Source: Bacteroidota bacterium (lineage in GTDB: Bacteria > Bacteroidota > Ignavibacteria > Kapaibacteriales > Kapaibacteriaceae). Taken from it: a stretch of 64,000 nucleotides of DNA. Positions 34,337 to 44,311 of the stretch are shown here, piece after piece. Positions within the stretch are counted from its first letter, which is position 1, and each line of letters begins with the position of its first letter. Position numbers and translations under genes: made by a program. The stretch lies in the NCBI GenBank assembly GCA_018266735.1, contig JAFDZT010000002.1:298439-362438 (forward strand), given 5' to 3'. The notes under the pieces were generated by a model. The model did no database searches and was not told where the DNA came from. It was given only the letters and a program-made list of their open reading frames with translations.

Positions 34337-36486
34337 GAGAGAACTCCGTAGATCGGTCGTATACGTTCGTCGTCAACGGTGGTTTCAGCAACCCCGTTCA
34401 CGACCATCGATACAATGGTGATATCGTCGTGTTGGTCTGTCCCGTTTCCATGCATGTGCAAGAGCTCGAGGGTCTTGGTGATCACCGTCGAGGCTGTTGT
34501 CGTCCCGATGTTCGCCAGCATCTCGCAGACCGGTTCGATCCCGATCTCCCCGAGCGCCGCATCGCGTCGCTCATTGACGCCGTCGGTGGTGAGCATGATG
34601 ATGTCGTGCGACTCCACCGGAAACTCGATCTCTTCCGTCACCCGATCGAACGTGGCCGGTGCCACGAGGCCAATGGCAATGCCCTTCGGTGTATACGTCC
34701 GAATGGTCGAGCCCGACCGCAACAGCAGCGGCGTATGCCCCGCACGGGCCATGCGCATGGTCATCGTTGCGACATCGTAGTCGACGGCCGTCATCGTGAT
34801 GTAGGTCTGCTTCTCCATCGATCCCATCAATGCTGCATTCACTCGGCGGAGGAGATCGGCCGGACCATTCGACGAACGCATCTCTGCGAGGACAACACCT
34901 TTGAGCGTGGCCATGTAGAGTGCCGCCGGGATCCCCTTCCCTGACACATCGGCAATGATAACACCGGGACGTCCATTTGCGAAGCGTACGTAGTCGTAGT
35001 AATCCCCACCGATCTCTTCCGCAGGGATGGTGATGGCGGCAAGGCCCAAGGAGGGAATGTCGGGCGCGGAGATGGGAAGCAACGAGGATTGGATCCGTCG
35101 AGCCACATCGAATTCCTTCTGCAGACGTTCCTTCTCGATGGCCATTTCCATCAACCGTGTCTGGTCCAATGCGATCGAGATCGTATCACCGAAGGCCGTG
35201 AGCAATCGCAGATCATCGGCCTCGAATCCATACTCGATCGTGCTGAACATCACGAGCGTGCCCGTCCGACGATGCTCGCGGATGAGCGGCACCGTGATCA
35301 CCGAACGGATCGGCAACGTTGCGTCGGCACCAAGTATATCGGGGAGCGAATCGATCAAGGCCGGACGTGCATTGTCCATGAACATCCGGTGAAGCGCACG
35401 GTCGCGATGCAGTACTCGCACATAGTCGGCGTGGACGTTCTTCGAGGCGACCACACGGATCGATCCGTCGTCGTCGTACAACTCGCACCATGCCCCATGT
35501 GCTCTGCATACTTGCAAGGCGAACTGCGTCACCGAAGAGAGCAGCGTGTCGACATCGGCTGTTTCCGCCATCATGCGTGTCAGATGGGCGAGCGACTCCA
35601 CTTCGCTCGACCGCCGGTCGACGATGCCGCTATTGGGCAGGGAGGCAAGGACGGCAAAGAAGAGACGTGCAAAGAACACGAAGCCGAAGAGATTGATGGC
35701 ACCGGGAAGAATGGCCCCGCTGCGAACGAACATGGCCGCTGACTGCGTCACGAAGGCATCACCATTGAAGGCATGCCAACTGGCAAGGAGTCCGGCAGCA
35801 AAGGCCGCACATGTTGTCAGCCACAGCAATCGGATCTTCTTGTCCATGGTGAGCGTGGCAAGCCAGTTCAGGCGCTTGATGCTCATGAGCATGACAATGC
35901 TGCCGATCACGACGAGCGTGATGCTCAGACCACTGAAGACGCTGGCCACAGAACCAAGGGCCGACAGCAACCAAACGCCGAACAGAATGATCATGAGCAG
36001 GATCAGATACCGACCCGTGCGCTCATGTCGGCGCATCTGCATGAACCATGCGAGGAAGCCCGCAAGACCGATCGATACGATGAAGGTGCCAAGGGCAAGG
36101 ATGTGGGACGTGACGACGGTGGTGATGTTCGTCGGCACACCTTCGACAACATCACTTGGCAACAATGCTCCCAGCAAGAGCAAGGCCAAGGCACTGATGG
36201 CATACGTCGTCAGTGCGCCGGCGAGGACCTCATAGGAGACCTCTTTTCCGGTACGTTTCGTGTAGGTAAGGAAGACAACGCCGATCACACAGACCAGGAT
36301 CAGGTCGCTGGCCACCGTGAGCAATACCTCGACCATGAACGTGTCGGTAAGGGTATGCCCACCATACACGGCCCAAAAGGTGACCACGACCATGCGTGCC
36401 ACGAGGAGGACGATGCCGGTGATGACGAAGATCGTCGTGAGCGTCCGTTTCTGTTGATCTGTCGGAGAGAGGAACGTTGAGGTCAT
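34333..36486 (-). CDS. Membrane PP2C (SpoIIE-type) phosphatase with GAF domain
   Basis: 717 residues. About eight membrane helices occupy residues 15-285 and could be a membrane sensor. A GAF-like domain follows (about 300-445, VDTLLSSVTQFALQVCRAHGAWCELY). A PP2C/SpoIIE phosphatase domain lies at about 470-700. Metal-binding acids are visible in EEIGGDYYDYVRF, IIADVSGKGIPAALYM and LTTDGVNERRD. It should dephosphorylate the STAS protein encoded next and so switch the partner-binding kinase. It overlaps the upstream DUF4920 lipoprotein gene by four bases. The signal sensed is unknown. Confidence 0.9.
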   Translation of the reverse strand: MTSTFLSPTDQQKRTLTTIFVITGIVLLVARMVVVTFWAVYGGHTLTDTFMVEVLLTVASDLILVCVIGVVFLTYTKRTGKEVSYEVLAGALTTYAISALALLLLGALLPSDVVEGVPTNITTVVTSHILALGTFIVSIGLAGFLAWFMQMRRHERTGRYLILLMIILFGVWLLSALGSVASVFSGLSITLVVIGSIVMLMSIKRLNWLATLTMDKKIRLLWLTTCAAFAAGLLASWHAFNGDAFVTQSAAMFVRSGAILPGAINLFGFVFFARLFFAVLASLPNSGIVDRRSSEVESLAHLTRMMAETADVDTLLSSVTQFALQVCRAHGAWCELYDDDGSIRVVASKNVHADYVRVLHRDRALHRMFMDNARPALIDSLPDILGADATLPIRSVITVPLIREHRRTGTLVMFSTIEYGFEADDLRLLTAFGDTISIALDQTRLMEMAIEKERLQKEFDVARRIQSSLLPISAPDIPSLGLAAITIPAEEIGGDYYDYVRFANGRPGVIIADVSGKGIPAALYMATLKGVVLAEMRSSNGPADLLRRVNAALMGSMEKQTYITMTAVDYDVATMTMRMARAGHTPLLLRSGSTIRTYTPKGIAIGLVAPATFDRVTEEIEFPVESHDIIMLTTDGVNERRDAALGEIGIEPVCEMLANIGTTTASTVITKTLELLHMHGNGTDQHDDITIVSMVVNGVAETTVDDERIRPIYGVLS

Positions 36487-36920
36487 TCTGTGTACTCGAT
36501 ACCCGTGGTCGTCATCAATGGAATGCGTTGATCGCCACGCATCGCCTGCACAGTTGCATCCGTCAGACCGATGGTGGGACCGATGTCCCGTGCGGTTTCC
36601 TCGTCAACGAGTTCTTCCTGCACGACGCCTTCTACGACCACCTCTCCCAGAAGTGACAGTGGGACGGTAAATGCCTCTTGTTTGAATGTCATCCGCAACG
36701 AATTCGAACCGTCCGTGATCACCATCCAGCAGCCTTCCTCCTGACAGACATTGCGGACGGTCCCTTTGATCGTCACCGTTCGCCCGAAGGAGCGCGGATC
36801 GAGCGCCTGCGACACCGTGAGCACGGTGGTCGTGGACGGGGGTGTTCCGAGGACCTTGGTGCGACTGCAAGAACTCAGAAGGAATGCCGAAAGGGCGACG
36901 ATGACAAGGATGGTTTTCAT
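36483..36920 (-). CDS. DUF4920 lipoprotein
   Basis: 145 residues with a lipoprotein signal peptide ending LLSSC (Cys18), so it is anchored in an envelope membrane. The mature part has the DUF4920 pattern VTIKGTVRNVCQEEGCWMVITDG, an OB-like fold with two conserved Cys that could bind a metal or form a disulfide. The ATG at 36920 is preferred over the one at 36962, because it begins the signal peptide. It is the first gene of the partner-switching unit and overlaps the phosphatase gene by four bases, so it may feed a signal to that phosphatase; this is inference. Confidence 0.8.
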   Translation of the reverse strand: MKTILVIVALSAFLLSSCSRTKVLGTPPSTTTVLTVSQALDPRSFGRTVTIKGTVRNVCQEEGCWMVITDGSNSLRMTFKQEAFTVPLSLLGEVVVEGVVQEELVDEETARDIGPTIGLTDATVQAMRGDQRIPLMTTTGIEYTE

Positions 36921-36984
36921 GGTCTGCAAACTACCATTGTTGTCGCTCATGACGAATCTCACACAGGCATTCCACCCGTATTGC

Positions 36985-36992
36985 TAGCTTCG
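36985..36992 (+). promoter_or_regulatory. TAnnTT box upstream of the small membrane protein
   Basis: TAGCTTCG lies 38 nt before the ATG at 37031 in the context TTGCTAGCTT, almost the same as the box before 27070 (TTGCTAGATT). It is in the gap between two divergent genes. Confidence 0.4.
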
Positions 36993-37030
36993 CACAGTTC
37001 TCGAACCAACGCATTCAATTGGAGTTCGCC

Positions 37031-37507
37031 ATGGACCTTGCCCACGTCCACCTCATGCTCAACCACGTCCCGTTGATCGGCACCTTCACGGCGGCCTGCG
37101 TCATCGCTTGGGCCCTTCTCAGAAAGAGCGACACGTTCAAACGATTCGGCATGGTCGTTTTGGTCATCTCCGCTCTGGTCACGCTTCCCACCTACTTCAC
37201 GGGCGAGCCTGCAGAGGAGCGCGTGGAGCACTTCCCAGGGGTCGAGCGCGCTGTGATCCACGAACACGAAGAGGCGGGCGAGGCGGGCATCATCGTGATG
37301 AGCATTGCGGGCACCATTGCCCTTGCCGCCTTGATCCTTACCAACAAGCGTCCCACCACACTTCATCGGTGGTCCATCGTCATCCTGCTGATCTCGCTGT
37401 TCTCGTTCTCGGTGATGTCGCGGGTGGCCTATCTGGGCGGACAGGTGATGCATCCGGAACTTCGAGGCGTCGCCTCCCCTGCCGCTCCCGGTGCCCACGA
37501 CGAGTGA
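37031..37507 (+). CDS. Small polytopic membrane protein, DUF2231-like
   Basis: 158 residues with four hydrophobic helices (about 13-31, 40-58, 90-108 and 118-136). The N-terminus LAHVHLMLNHVPLIGT has paired histidines on the periplasmic or cytoplasmic edge, and more His and Glu lie between helices 2 and 3 (VIHEHEEAGEAG), which could bind metal or heme. This resembles DUF2231-type membrane proteins, but the assignment is weak. A GGAG site is placed 6 nt before the ATG at 37031, which favours it over the TTG at 37019. A hairpin terminator follows. Confidence 0.65.
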   Translation: MDLAHVHLMLNHVPLIGTFTAACVIAWALLRKSDTFKRFGMVVLVISALVTLPTYFTGEPAEERVEHFPGVERAVIHEHEEAGEAGIIVMSIAGTIALAALILTNKRPTTLHRWSIVILLISLFSFSVMSRVAYLGGQVMHPELRGVASPAAPGAHDE

Positions 37508-37533
37508 CCCTCCAACAGCCCATGAAAACGAAA

Positions 37534-37568
37534 ACGGCCCGCTCGAAGTTCGAACGGGCCGTCTTTTT
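37534..37568. terminator. Bidirectional hairpin terminator
   Basis: The arms ACGGCCCG (37534-37541) and CGGGCCGT (37555-37562) are perfect complements, and the inner bases TCGAA/TTCGA extend the stem. A T-run follows on the plus strand (37564-37568), and on the minus strand the hairpin is followed by TTTTCGTTTTC. It can end both the 37031 gene and the tRNA transcript. Confidence 0.88.
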
Positions 37569-37570
37569 CC

Positions 37571-37646
37571 TGGAGCCAATGACCGGACTTGAACCGGTGA
37601 CCTGCTCATTACGAATGAGCTGCTCTACCAGCTGAGCTACATTGGC
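37571..37646 (-). tRNA. tRNA-Thr, anticodon CGT
   Basis: The minus strand folds into a standard cloverleaf. The acceptor arm GCCAATG pairs with CATTGGC over seven base pairs, the T-arm contains GGTTCAAGTCC, and the anticodon arm has stem GCTCA/TGAGC around loop TTCGTAA, so the anticodon is CGT (37611-37613), reading ACG. The CCA end is encoded (TCCA at 37571-37574). It follows the SMUG2-like gene on the same strand and precedes the bidirectional terminator. Confidence 0.97.
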
Positions 37647-37706
37647 AGGAGATCACAAACTTACGCTTTCAGTCGAAAATCACCAAAGCGAAAAGTGAAG
37701 GTGCGT

Positions 37707-38393
37707 TCACGGCTCGGCTGTGAATCGCTGGAGCGTGCGCACATACTCCTGTACGTAGCGCTCCATCTCCCGCCTGCGGTACTGCATCACATAACGGGGA
37801 TGATCGAGATAGACCACGGTGTCGAAACGGATGTGCGGGCGAATGTGCTTTTCGAAGAACGTTTTCAATGCGCCTGATCCAAGAAGGACCGTCGCATCGG
37901 TCCGCAAACCGGCCTTGATCATCGTCCGCATCGAGTCGAGCACGAACGGGACGATGTCTGTCTTCAACCGTGCATCGTCGTAGAAGTTGATGTTCTTTCC
38001 GTCTTTGACGAAGCCGAGTGGACTGAGCGCCGACATGAAGATGTCGCGATAGAATGCCTTGGGTCCGCCATACGCATCGATCACCGACGAGATGAACTCT
38101 GCCGATGGCTCCCGTCGTCCCGTCAAAGTGGACTTCAATCCCAATTGATGCGTGAGTGCATACGGATCCGTGAACGATAGTCCCGTCACACCTGCACCGA
38201 ACCTGCCGGGATTGATGCCCCACACAGAAAGCCGTGCATGCGTTCCTGTGTAGTACGTCGCACAGAACTGGTGGATCACCGAACGCACATCGTCAGAACG
38301 GTATGGGTCTAACACAGAAAAACCGTCGGGCAACGTCACATCAAGCGTAAGCGAGGTGAGGAGTTGCTCGACGGTCCTTCCGAATGCTGCCAT
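37707..38393 (-). CDS. SMUG2-like uracil-DNA glycosylase (DUF4918 family)
   Basis: 228 residues of the uracil-DNA glycosylase superfamily. The first active-site block reads LSVWGINPGRFGAGVTGLSFTDP. A later block, VVYLDHPRYVMQY, contains the His that ends the second catalytic motif. The arrangement fits the SMUG2/DUF4918 branch, which probably removes uracil or related lesions from DNA. The start at 38393 is 2 nt after the M32 carboxypeptidase stop. The frame stays open another 300 nt upstream, but that part lies inside the carboxypeptidase gene and is not conserved sequence. Confidence 0.82.
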   Translation of the reverse strand: MAAFGRTVEQLLTSLTLDVTLPDGFSVLDPYRSDDVRSVIHQFCATYYTGTHARLSVWGINPGRFGAGVTGLSFTDPYALTHQLGLKSTLTGRREPSAEFISSVIDAYGGPKAFYRDIFMSALSPLGFVKDGKNINFYDDARLKTDIVPFVLDSMRTMIKAGLRTDATVLLGSGALKTFFEKHIRPHIRFDTVVYLDHPRYVMQYRRREMERYVQEYVRTLQRFTAEP

Positions 38394-38395
38394 GC

Positions 38396-39889
38396 TTAGA
38401 AGCCGTACACGCGTGCCGCTCGTGCGCCCACATAGTCCAGGAAGTCCACTTCCGTGAGCTCCCGTCCAGTGATGCGCTTGATGATCTCCGTCGGCAATTC
38501 CGTACGGCCGTACTGGTGGATGTTCTCGCGCAACCATGCACGGATCGGTGCAAAGTTCCCGCGAGCGATCTGCTCCGTCACGTCGGGCATGGCCACCTTC
38601 AACGCATTCCACTCCATGGCCGCATAGAGCTTGCCAAGTGTGTACGATGGGAAGTAGCCGATCCCACCGAAGGACCAGTGCACATCCTGCAAACATCCTT
38701 CGGCATCGTTCGGCGGTGTGATGCCCAGCGAGGCCTGCATCTTCTCATTCCAGATGCGAGGAATATCGGCGACCTCGATCACGCCCGCCACAAGGTCACG
38801 TTCGATCTCGAAGCGCAAGATGATGTGCAGGTTGTACGTGAGCTCATCGCTCTCGACGCGGTTCATCGATGGTGCCATCTTGTTGATGGCCTTGAAGAAC
38901 GATTCTGCGGTCTGGTCGGCAAGCTGCGTCGGGAAGGCGGCACGGAGGCGCGGGAAGGCCCACGTCCAGAATGCCTCACTGCGTGCGATCACATTCTCCC
39001 AGAAGAGCGACTGTGATTCGTGGATGCCCATGCTCGCACCTTGTGCACTTGGAGTGCGCGCCAGGTCTTCGCCGATCCCCTGCTCATACATACCGTGGCC
39101 GGCCTCGTGAATGAGTCCGAACAGACAGGAACGCAGATCGTTCTCGCGAATGCGCGTCGTCAGTCGCACGTCCGTTGCACCGAACGATGTGCAGAACGGA
39201 TGCGCCGAGAGATCGACACGACCGATGTGCATGTCGAATCCAAGTGCCTGCACGATCTCGCGGGCCACGTCAAGTTGCGTCGACGTGTCGTACGAACGAT
39301 GCAGCACATCGTCATTGGCCTGTGCAAGGTTGGGCTGGATCTTGGCCAGCAGCGCCGTTGTTCCCACGCGCAAGCGATCGAAGATCGGCGTGATCACGTC
39401 CACCGTCAGACCCGGCTCGTATTGATCGAGCAGCAGATCGTAGGGATGGGCGCAGGCGCCGAGATAGGATACTTCCTGACGCTTGAGTTCGACCGTGCGT
39501 TGCAGCAAGGGCGCGAAGATGCTGAAGTCCGATGCATCCTTGGCACGCTTCCATGCATCCTGCGCAAGCGAGGCCACACGCGACTGTTCCTCGACGAGTT
39601 CTGCCGGGAGTTGCACGGCGCGATCGTGATCGCGAATGAACATCTCGGCCACACGACGCTCACGCTCGGGCATGGTGGCCAGTTGCGGCTTCACAGCAGC
39701 AACGGCGGCCTTTGCCGCATCGTTCGTCATGAACGTATGGATCAGGGACGACAGCGTAGCAAGCTGTTCGGATCGTCCGATCACAGCACCATCCGGCATG
39801 TAGGTCTCTTGATCCCAGCCTAGCACGGCTGCCGCTTGCCCAAGGTCCGTGACCGTGTGCATGATCTTCTTCAGGGTGTCGTAGCTCAT
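38396..39889 (-). CDS. M32 family metallocarboxypeptidase
   Basis: A 497-residue cytoplasmic zinc carboxypeptidase (Taq/Pfu carboxypeptidase family) that trims C-terminal amino acids. The zinc site HEAGH is at 261-265 (LIHEAGHGMYEQG), with the third ligand Glu291 in GIHESQSLFWEN, the family signature. Length is typical (about 500). Its start overlaps the queA stop by four bases, and the SMUG2-like gene follows after 2 nt. Confidence 0.93.
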   Translation of the reverse strand: MSYDTLKKIMHTVTDLGQAAAVLGWDQETYMPDGAVIGRSEQLATLSSLIHTFMTNDAAKAAVAAVKPQLATMPERERRVAEMFIRDHDRAVQLPAELVEEQSRVASLAQDAWKRAKDASDFSIFAPLLQRTVELKRQEVSYLGACAHPYDLLLDQYEPGLTVDVITPIFDRLRVGTTALLAKIQPNLAQANDDVLHRSYDTSTQLDVAREIVQALGFDMHIGRVDLSAHPFCTSFGATDVRLTTRIRENDLRSCLFGLIHEAGHGMYEQGIGEDLARTPSAQGASMGIHESQSLFWENVIARSEAFWTWAFPRLRAAFPTQLADQTAESFFKAINKMAPSMNRVESDELTYNLHIILRFEIERDLVAGVIEVADIPRIWNEKMQASLGITPPNDAEGCLQDVHWSFGGIGYFPSYTLGKLYAAMEWNALKVAMPDVTEQIARGNFAPIRAWLRENIHQYGRTELPTEIIKRITGRELTEVDFLDYVGARAARVYGF

Positions 39890-40932
39890 ATGATCATCAT
39901 GGCGTCGCCATAGGCAAAGAAGCGATAGTCGCTCTTCATGGCGCGCTTATAGGCCTTGAACAGCGTCTCCTTGTTGCCCAGATAGGCAGTGGCAAGGAGG
40001 AGGGCCGGCGAGGCGGGAAGGTGAAGGTTCGTGATGAATCGATTGGCGATCTTGAATTCGTACGGAGGGTGGATGAACTTGTCCGTCCATCCCTTATTCG
40101 GCTTGACGATGCCGCTCGTGAGCACGCTGGACTCAAGGGCACGAACAACGCTGCTGCCAACGGCATAGACGTTCTTCTTGGCCTTGAGGGCCTTGTTGAT
40201 CACGTCAGCAGAGTCCTTCGTGATCTCGAAGTACTCGGAATACATGCGGTGCTTGGTGAGGTCCTCCACTTCGATCTGCTCGAAGATCCCTTGACCGATG
40301 TTGAGGGTGACCTTGGCGATCTTCACGCCTTTCTTCTCTGCCGCCTTCAAGATCTTCTCCGAGAAGTGCAGACCGGCCGTGGGCGGTGCGATGGAGCCGA
40401 CCTTGCTGTCGTTGGCGAACACGCACTGATAGGTCTCCTTATCGTGCTCTGTCGGCTCGCGCTTGATGTACTCGGGTAGCGGCATTTGGCCGATGCGCTC
40501 GATCACCTTGTGCAGGTCGCCGTCATACGAGAAGCGCACCGTGCGACCACGCGACGTGGTGTTGTCGATGATCTCGCAATAGAACTTGTTGTTGTCGAAG
40601 TAGATCTTGTTGCCGATGCGGACCTTGCGGGCGGGCTCGACGAGCACGTCCCAGATGCGCTCTTGGGCCTTCAGCTCGCGCAGCAACATCACTTCGATCT
40701 TGGCATTCGTCTTTTCCTTCTTGCCGAACAGACGGGCCGGAAAGACCTTGGTCTCGTTGACCACGATCACATCGCCCTTGTCCATGTAGTTGACGATATC
40801 CTTGAAGTGCTTGTCTTCGATCTCACCGGTTTCCTTGTTGATGACCATCAACTTGGCGCTCTCACGAGGATCGGCTGGGAACTTCGCTACAGCATTTTTA
40901 GGTACGGTGAATTTGAATTCTGACAACTTCAT
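39886..40932 (-). CDS. queA: QueA, S-adenosylmethionine:tRNA ribosyltransferase-isomerase
   Basis: Transfers and isomerises the ribosyl group of SAM onto preQ1-tRNA to give epoxyqueuosine. The 348-residue sequence shows family blocks VVNETKVFPARLFG, SIAPPTAGLHFSEKIL and AVGSSVVRALESS. Composition is richer in Lys than its neighbours. The start codon has AGGA about 7 nt upstream, and a good promoter pair (TTGA, 20-nt spacer, TATTTTTG) lies in the 111-nt AT-rich gap shared with divergent uvrB. It is probably the first gene of a queA-carboxypeptidase-glycosylase unit. Confidence 0.95.
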   Translation of the reverse strand: MKLSEFKFTVPKNAVAKFPADPRESAKLMVINKETGEIEDKHFKDIVNYMDKGDVIVVNETKVFPARLFGKKEKTNAKIEVMLLRELKAQERIWDVLVEPARKVRIGNKIYFDNNKFYCEIIDNTTSRGRTVRFSYDGDLHKVIERIGQMPLPEYIKREPTEHDKETYQCVFANDSKVGSIAPPTAGLHFSEKILKAAEKKGVKIAKVTLNIGQGIFEQIEVEDLTKHRMYSEYFEITKDSADVINKALKAKKNVYAVGSSVVRALESSVLTSGIVKPNKGWTDKFIHPPYEFKIANRFITNLHLPASPALLLATAYLGNKETLFKAYKRAMKSDYRFFAYGDAMMII

Positions 40933-40965
40933 GGGGTATCCTTACGTGGCCGAGAAAAAAGAGTG

Positions 40966-40997
40966 CAAAAATAAGGATTTCATGACCCTCAGGTCAA
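40966..40997 (-). promoter_or_regulatory. Promoter of queA
   Basis: On the minus strand TTGA (40994-40997) and TATTTTTG (40966-40973) are separated by 20 nt, close to the Bacteroidota TTTG/TAnnTTTG pattern. The box is 33 nt before the queA ATG. The divergent uvrB promoter is probably in the same gap, but I cannot place it. Confidence 0.6.
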
Positions 40998-41043
40998 TCA
41001 AAATCGTTACTTTTTAAGGTTATGGTCAATTTTAGCGCCTAGA

Positions 41044-43068
41044 ATGTCTCAATTCGCCCTTCACACGAAGTATCAGCCCGACGGTGACCAGCCTCGGGCC
41101 ATTGCTGAACTGCTCTCTGCCATCCATGCGGGTGAGAAGCATCAAACCTTGCTGGGGGTGACCGGTTCCGGAAAGACGTTCACGATCTCGAATGTGATCA
41201 AGGAGATCAACCGCCCCACCCTGGTGATCTCGCCTAACAAGACCCTTGCGGCCCAGTTATACGGCGAATTCAAGTCGTTCTTTCCCGAGAATGCCGTCGA
41301 GTTCTTCATCTCGTACTACGACTACTACCAACCCGAGGCCTATGTTCCTTCGACGGACGTGTTCATCGAGAAGGACTTCGCCATCAACGACGAGATCGAT
41401 CGCCTTCGCTTGCGTGCAACAAGTGCCTTGGTCGAAGGTCGACGGGATGTGATCGTCGTCGCCTCCGTATCGTGCATCTACGGGATCGGCACGCGCGAGG
41501 AATTCGCGGCGCAGTTGTTCACGATCCAGGAAGGCATGCAGATCACGCGACAGACGTTGCTGTATCGCTTGACGAACATCCACTATTCACGCAATGACTT
41601 CGAGTTCCAGCGTGGGACGTTCCGAGTGCGTGGTGACGTGGTGGACATCGTACCGGCATACGAAGAGGACCGTGCGATCCGCATCGAGTTCTTCGGCGAC
41701 GAGATCGAAAAGGTATCGTGGATCAATCGGGTGGACGGGACCCTGATCGAGCGTTGTGGTTTTGTGACGCTCACTCCTGCACGTCTGTTCGTGACGTCGG
41801 CAGAGAACATGGCCAAGGCCATGATCAACATCAAGGAAGAACTCATCGATCGGTTGAAGGAGTTGCGTGCGAATGAGCGCTATCTCGAAGCACAACGTCT
41901 TGAACAACGCACGCTCTTCGATCTGGAGATGATGAAGGAAGTAGGCTACTGTTCGGGCATCGAGAACTATTCGATGCATATGACAGGTCGACAGCCCGGC
42001 GATCGACCGGCCTGTTTGTTCGACTACTTCCCTGAGGATTACTTGCTTGTGGTCGACGAGAGTCACGTGACATTGCCGCAGGTACGCGGCATGTACAACG
42101 GTGATCGCGCTCGCAAGATGACGTTGGTGGAGCACGGATTCCGCCTCCCTTCCGCCTTGGAGAACCGTCCGATGCGCTTCGAGGAGTTCGAGGGCATGGT
42201 GAACCAGGCGATCTATGTGAGTGCGACGCCCGGACCGTATGAGCTGGAGAAGTGCATGGGCGTTGTTGTGGAACAAGTGATCCGTCCAACGGGATTGTTG
42301 GATCCGAAGATCGATGTACGTCCGGTGGCGAATCAGATCGACGATCTCATTGGCGAGATCCGCGCACGCACCGAGAAGAAGGAGCGCGTGTTGGTGACAA
42401 CGCTCACGAAACGCATGGCCGAGGACCTGACCGACTATCTCCATAACCTGAAGATCAGCGTAGCCTACATTCACAGTGACGTGGATTCGCTGGAACGTGT
42501 CGACATCATTCGCAACCTTCGCCTCGGCAACTTCGATGTGCTGATCGGTGTGAACCTGTTGCGCGAAGGACTGGATATGCCGGAAGTGTCGCTCGTGGCC
42601 ATCCTGGATGCCGACAAAGAAGGGTTCCTGCGCAGTGAACGCTCGCTGATGCAGACAGCGGGCCGAACCGCACGGAATTCGAACGGACTTGTGATCTTCT
42701 ATGCCGACAAAATCACGGCAAGCATGCGAGCCGTGATGGATGAGACGAATCGACGTCGACAACTCCAAGAGGAGTACAATGCCGAGCGTGGCATCAATCC
42801 GACAACGGTCTACAAGTCGATCGAAGAGATCCTGGAATCAACGTCCGTTGCCGACATGCAAGGCAATCGCCTCGCACGTCGTGCCGAAGCCGAACAGTCC
42901 AAGATGAAGCGTGCTGCAGAGCCGATGGCGAAATATCTCACGAGCGACCAGCGTGCAGAGATGGTCGAACAGATGTTCGTGGAAATGAAGAAGGCCGCAC
43001 GGGATCTGGACTTCGAGCGCGCTGCCCAATTGCGCGATCAGATCACGGCGCTGCAGGCTATGGCGTGA
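41044..43068 (+). CDS. uvrB: UvrB, excinuclease ABC subunit B
   Basis: Damage-verification helicase of nucleotide excision repair. The 674 residues include Walker A GVTGSGKT (38-45), the beta-hairpin region [16 protein letters not shown], the [14 protein letters not shown] block, the helicase motif GRTARNSNG and a C-terminal UVR domain (about 637-668) for UvrA/UvrC contacts. Length is normal. No Shine-Dalgarno is visible before the ATG. The 3' end overlaps the convergent GT4 gene by 11 nt. uvrA and uvrC are not in the window. Confidence 0.97.
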   Translation: MSQFALHTKYQPDGDQPRAIAELLSAIHAGEKHQTLLGVTGSGKTFTISNVIKEINRPTLVISPNKTLAAQLYGEFKSFFPENAVEFFISYYDYYQPEAYVPSTDVFIEKDFAINDEIDRLRLRATSALVEGRRDVIVVASVSCIYGIGTREEFAAQLFTIQEGMQITRQTLLYRLTNIHYSRNDFEFQRGTFRVRGDVVDIVPAYEEDRAIRIEFFGDEIEKVSWINRVDGTLIERCGFVTLTPARLFVTSAENMAKAMINIKEELIDRLKELRANERYLEAQRLEQRTLFDLEMMKEVGYCSGIENYSMHMTGRQPGDRPACLFDYFPEDYLLVVDESHVTLPQVRGMYNGDRARKMTLVEHGFRLPSALENRPMRFEEFEGMVNQAIYVSATPGPYELEKCMGVVVEQVIRPTGLLDPKIDVRPVANQIDDLIGEIRARTEKKERVLVTTLTKRMAEDLTDYLHNLKISVAYIHSDVDSLERVDIIRNLRLGNFDVLIGVNLLREGLDMPEVSLVAILDADKEGFLRSERSLMQTAGRTARNSNGLVIFYADKITASMRAVMDETNRRRQLQEEYNAERGINPTTVYKSIEEILESTSVADMQGNRLARRAEAEQSKMKRAAEPMAKYLTSDQRAEMVEQMFVEMKKAARDLDFERAAQLRDQITALQAMA

Positions 43069-44311
43069 GCACGCGCTTGTAGAACGACAGCAACTCATCC
43101 ATCCGTGCCGTCCATGTGAAGGATCGCCGGATCAATTCCCTACCGCGTTCTCCCAGCGCTGTCGCTTCATCTCGCTGTGCAAGCAATTCGCAACAGGCGT
43201 TCGCAAAGCTCGCCGCATCATCGGCGATCCGCACATGCGTGCCATCGAGCACGGGCAAGCCTTCAGCACCGATCGTTGTCGTCACCAGCGGACATGCGGC
43301 ACCAAGCGCTTCAAGGATCTTGATGCGAACGCCGCTTCCACTGAAGAGCGGCACGATGCTCACGGCCGCGTCGAGGCGGAACGCCAGCGGATCCTCGATC
43401 TCTCCATGCACGATGACGTTCGATCCATTGTGCAGTCCGGTGATCGCCGTCCCGGGATTCCGTCCCGCAATGTGCACCACGGCTGACGGACGCTGTTGTA
43501 GGATCAAGGGCATGACCTGTCGTACGAACCACAACGTGCCTTCGACATTCGGTGCCCATTCCATACTGGCGAGCAGACAGATCGTGTCGGCGCGTCGCTG
43601 TGCCGACGCCAGCATCGCATCCGATGGTATGCTGATCCCGGGCGGAACCGACTCGATCGCGCCACTAGGATCGATGCCGCGATACACATCTGCATCATCC
43701 TCCGAGAGCGTAGCACACGCATCCGATAACAGCAGCGCTTCTTCTTCGAACCGTTTCGTTCTTCGTGCAAGCAGCGTGCGATACCATCGCTCGATGCTCG
43801 AGCGACCACGCTCAACGGACATGCGTTCCTGGATCCGATACTCGACGTTGTGCGAACGATAGATGACGAGCGGAACAGGTCGCTTCTTCAACGTGAGCTC
43901 TGTACGAACATGCAGACCGAGTTCCAGCGTGAAGAGCTGTTCGCAATGCATGATGTCGAACGGTCCGTACGTCTCTGCCGCACTCACGGCCGCCGCAAGC
44001 GTAGCAGGCGTAATGAACCGTTCCAGCCAGTACGAGTGACGGATCGAACGATCGATCACGGAACGACGTGGCATGAGCAGATTGCGAATGGCACCAAACG
44101 GTGTGGGATGCGTCTCGACGTCGACAGCGACGATGTTGGTACAGAGATGTCGAAGCGTTGCAACGTCGGCACGATGCTTCGATGTATTGAGTGCGAGGAT
44201 GGTGATGTCAACACCGGCGGCATGCATGGCCTCGAGTGACTCGAGCATGACGATCGCACCACCATCGCGTGCAGGGACCGGAATGCGCGGGAGGATGACG
44301 AGGATCTTCAT
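43058..44311 (-). CDS. GT4 family glycosyltransferase
   Basis: 417 residues, GT-B fold. It begins [21 protein letters not shown], a nucleotide-sugar transferase N-terminus. The C-terminal lobe contains [18 protein letters not shown] and the donor site region [23 protein letters not shown], where Lys-Glu takes the place of the usual GT4 Glu pair start. It overlaps the upstream GT gene by four bases (ATGA), which sets the start at 44311 rather than 44359. Part of the polysaccharide island. Confidence 0.88.
   Translation of the reverse strand: MKILVILPRIPVPARDGGAIVMLESLEAMHAAGVDITILALNTSKHRADVATLRHLCTNIVAVDVETHPTPFGAIRNLLMPRRSVIDRSIRHSYWLERFITPATLAAAVSAAETYGPFDIMHCEQLFTLELGLHVRTELTLKKRPVPLVIYRSHNVEYRIQERMSVERGRSSIERWYRTLLARRTKRFEEEALLLSDACATLSEDDADVYRGIDPSGAIESVPPGISIPSDAMLASAQRRADTICLLASMEWAPNVEGTLWFVRQVMPLILQQRPSAVVHIAGRNPGTAITGLHNGSNVIVHGEIEDPLAFRLDAAVSIVPLFSGSGVRIKILEALGAACPLVTTTIGAEGLPVLDGTHVRIADDAASFANACCELLAQRDEATALGERGRELIRRSFTWTARMDELLSFYKRVLTP

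Noticed and set aside
36959-37609. 216-codon minus frame across the small membrane gene and the terminator
   Set aside because: It reads through a strong terminator and overlaps the tRNA end; no motif.
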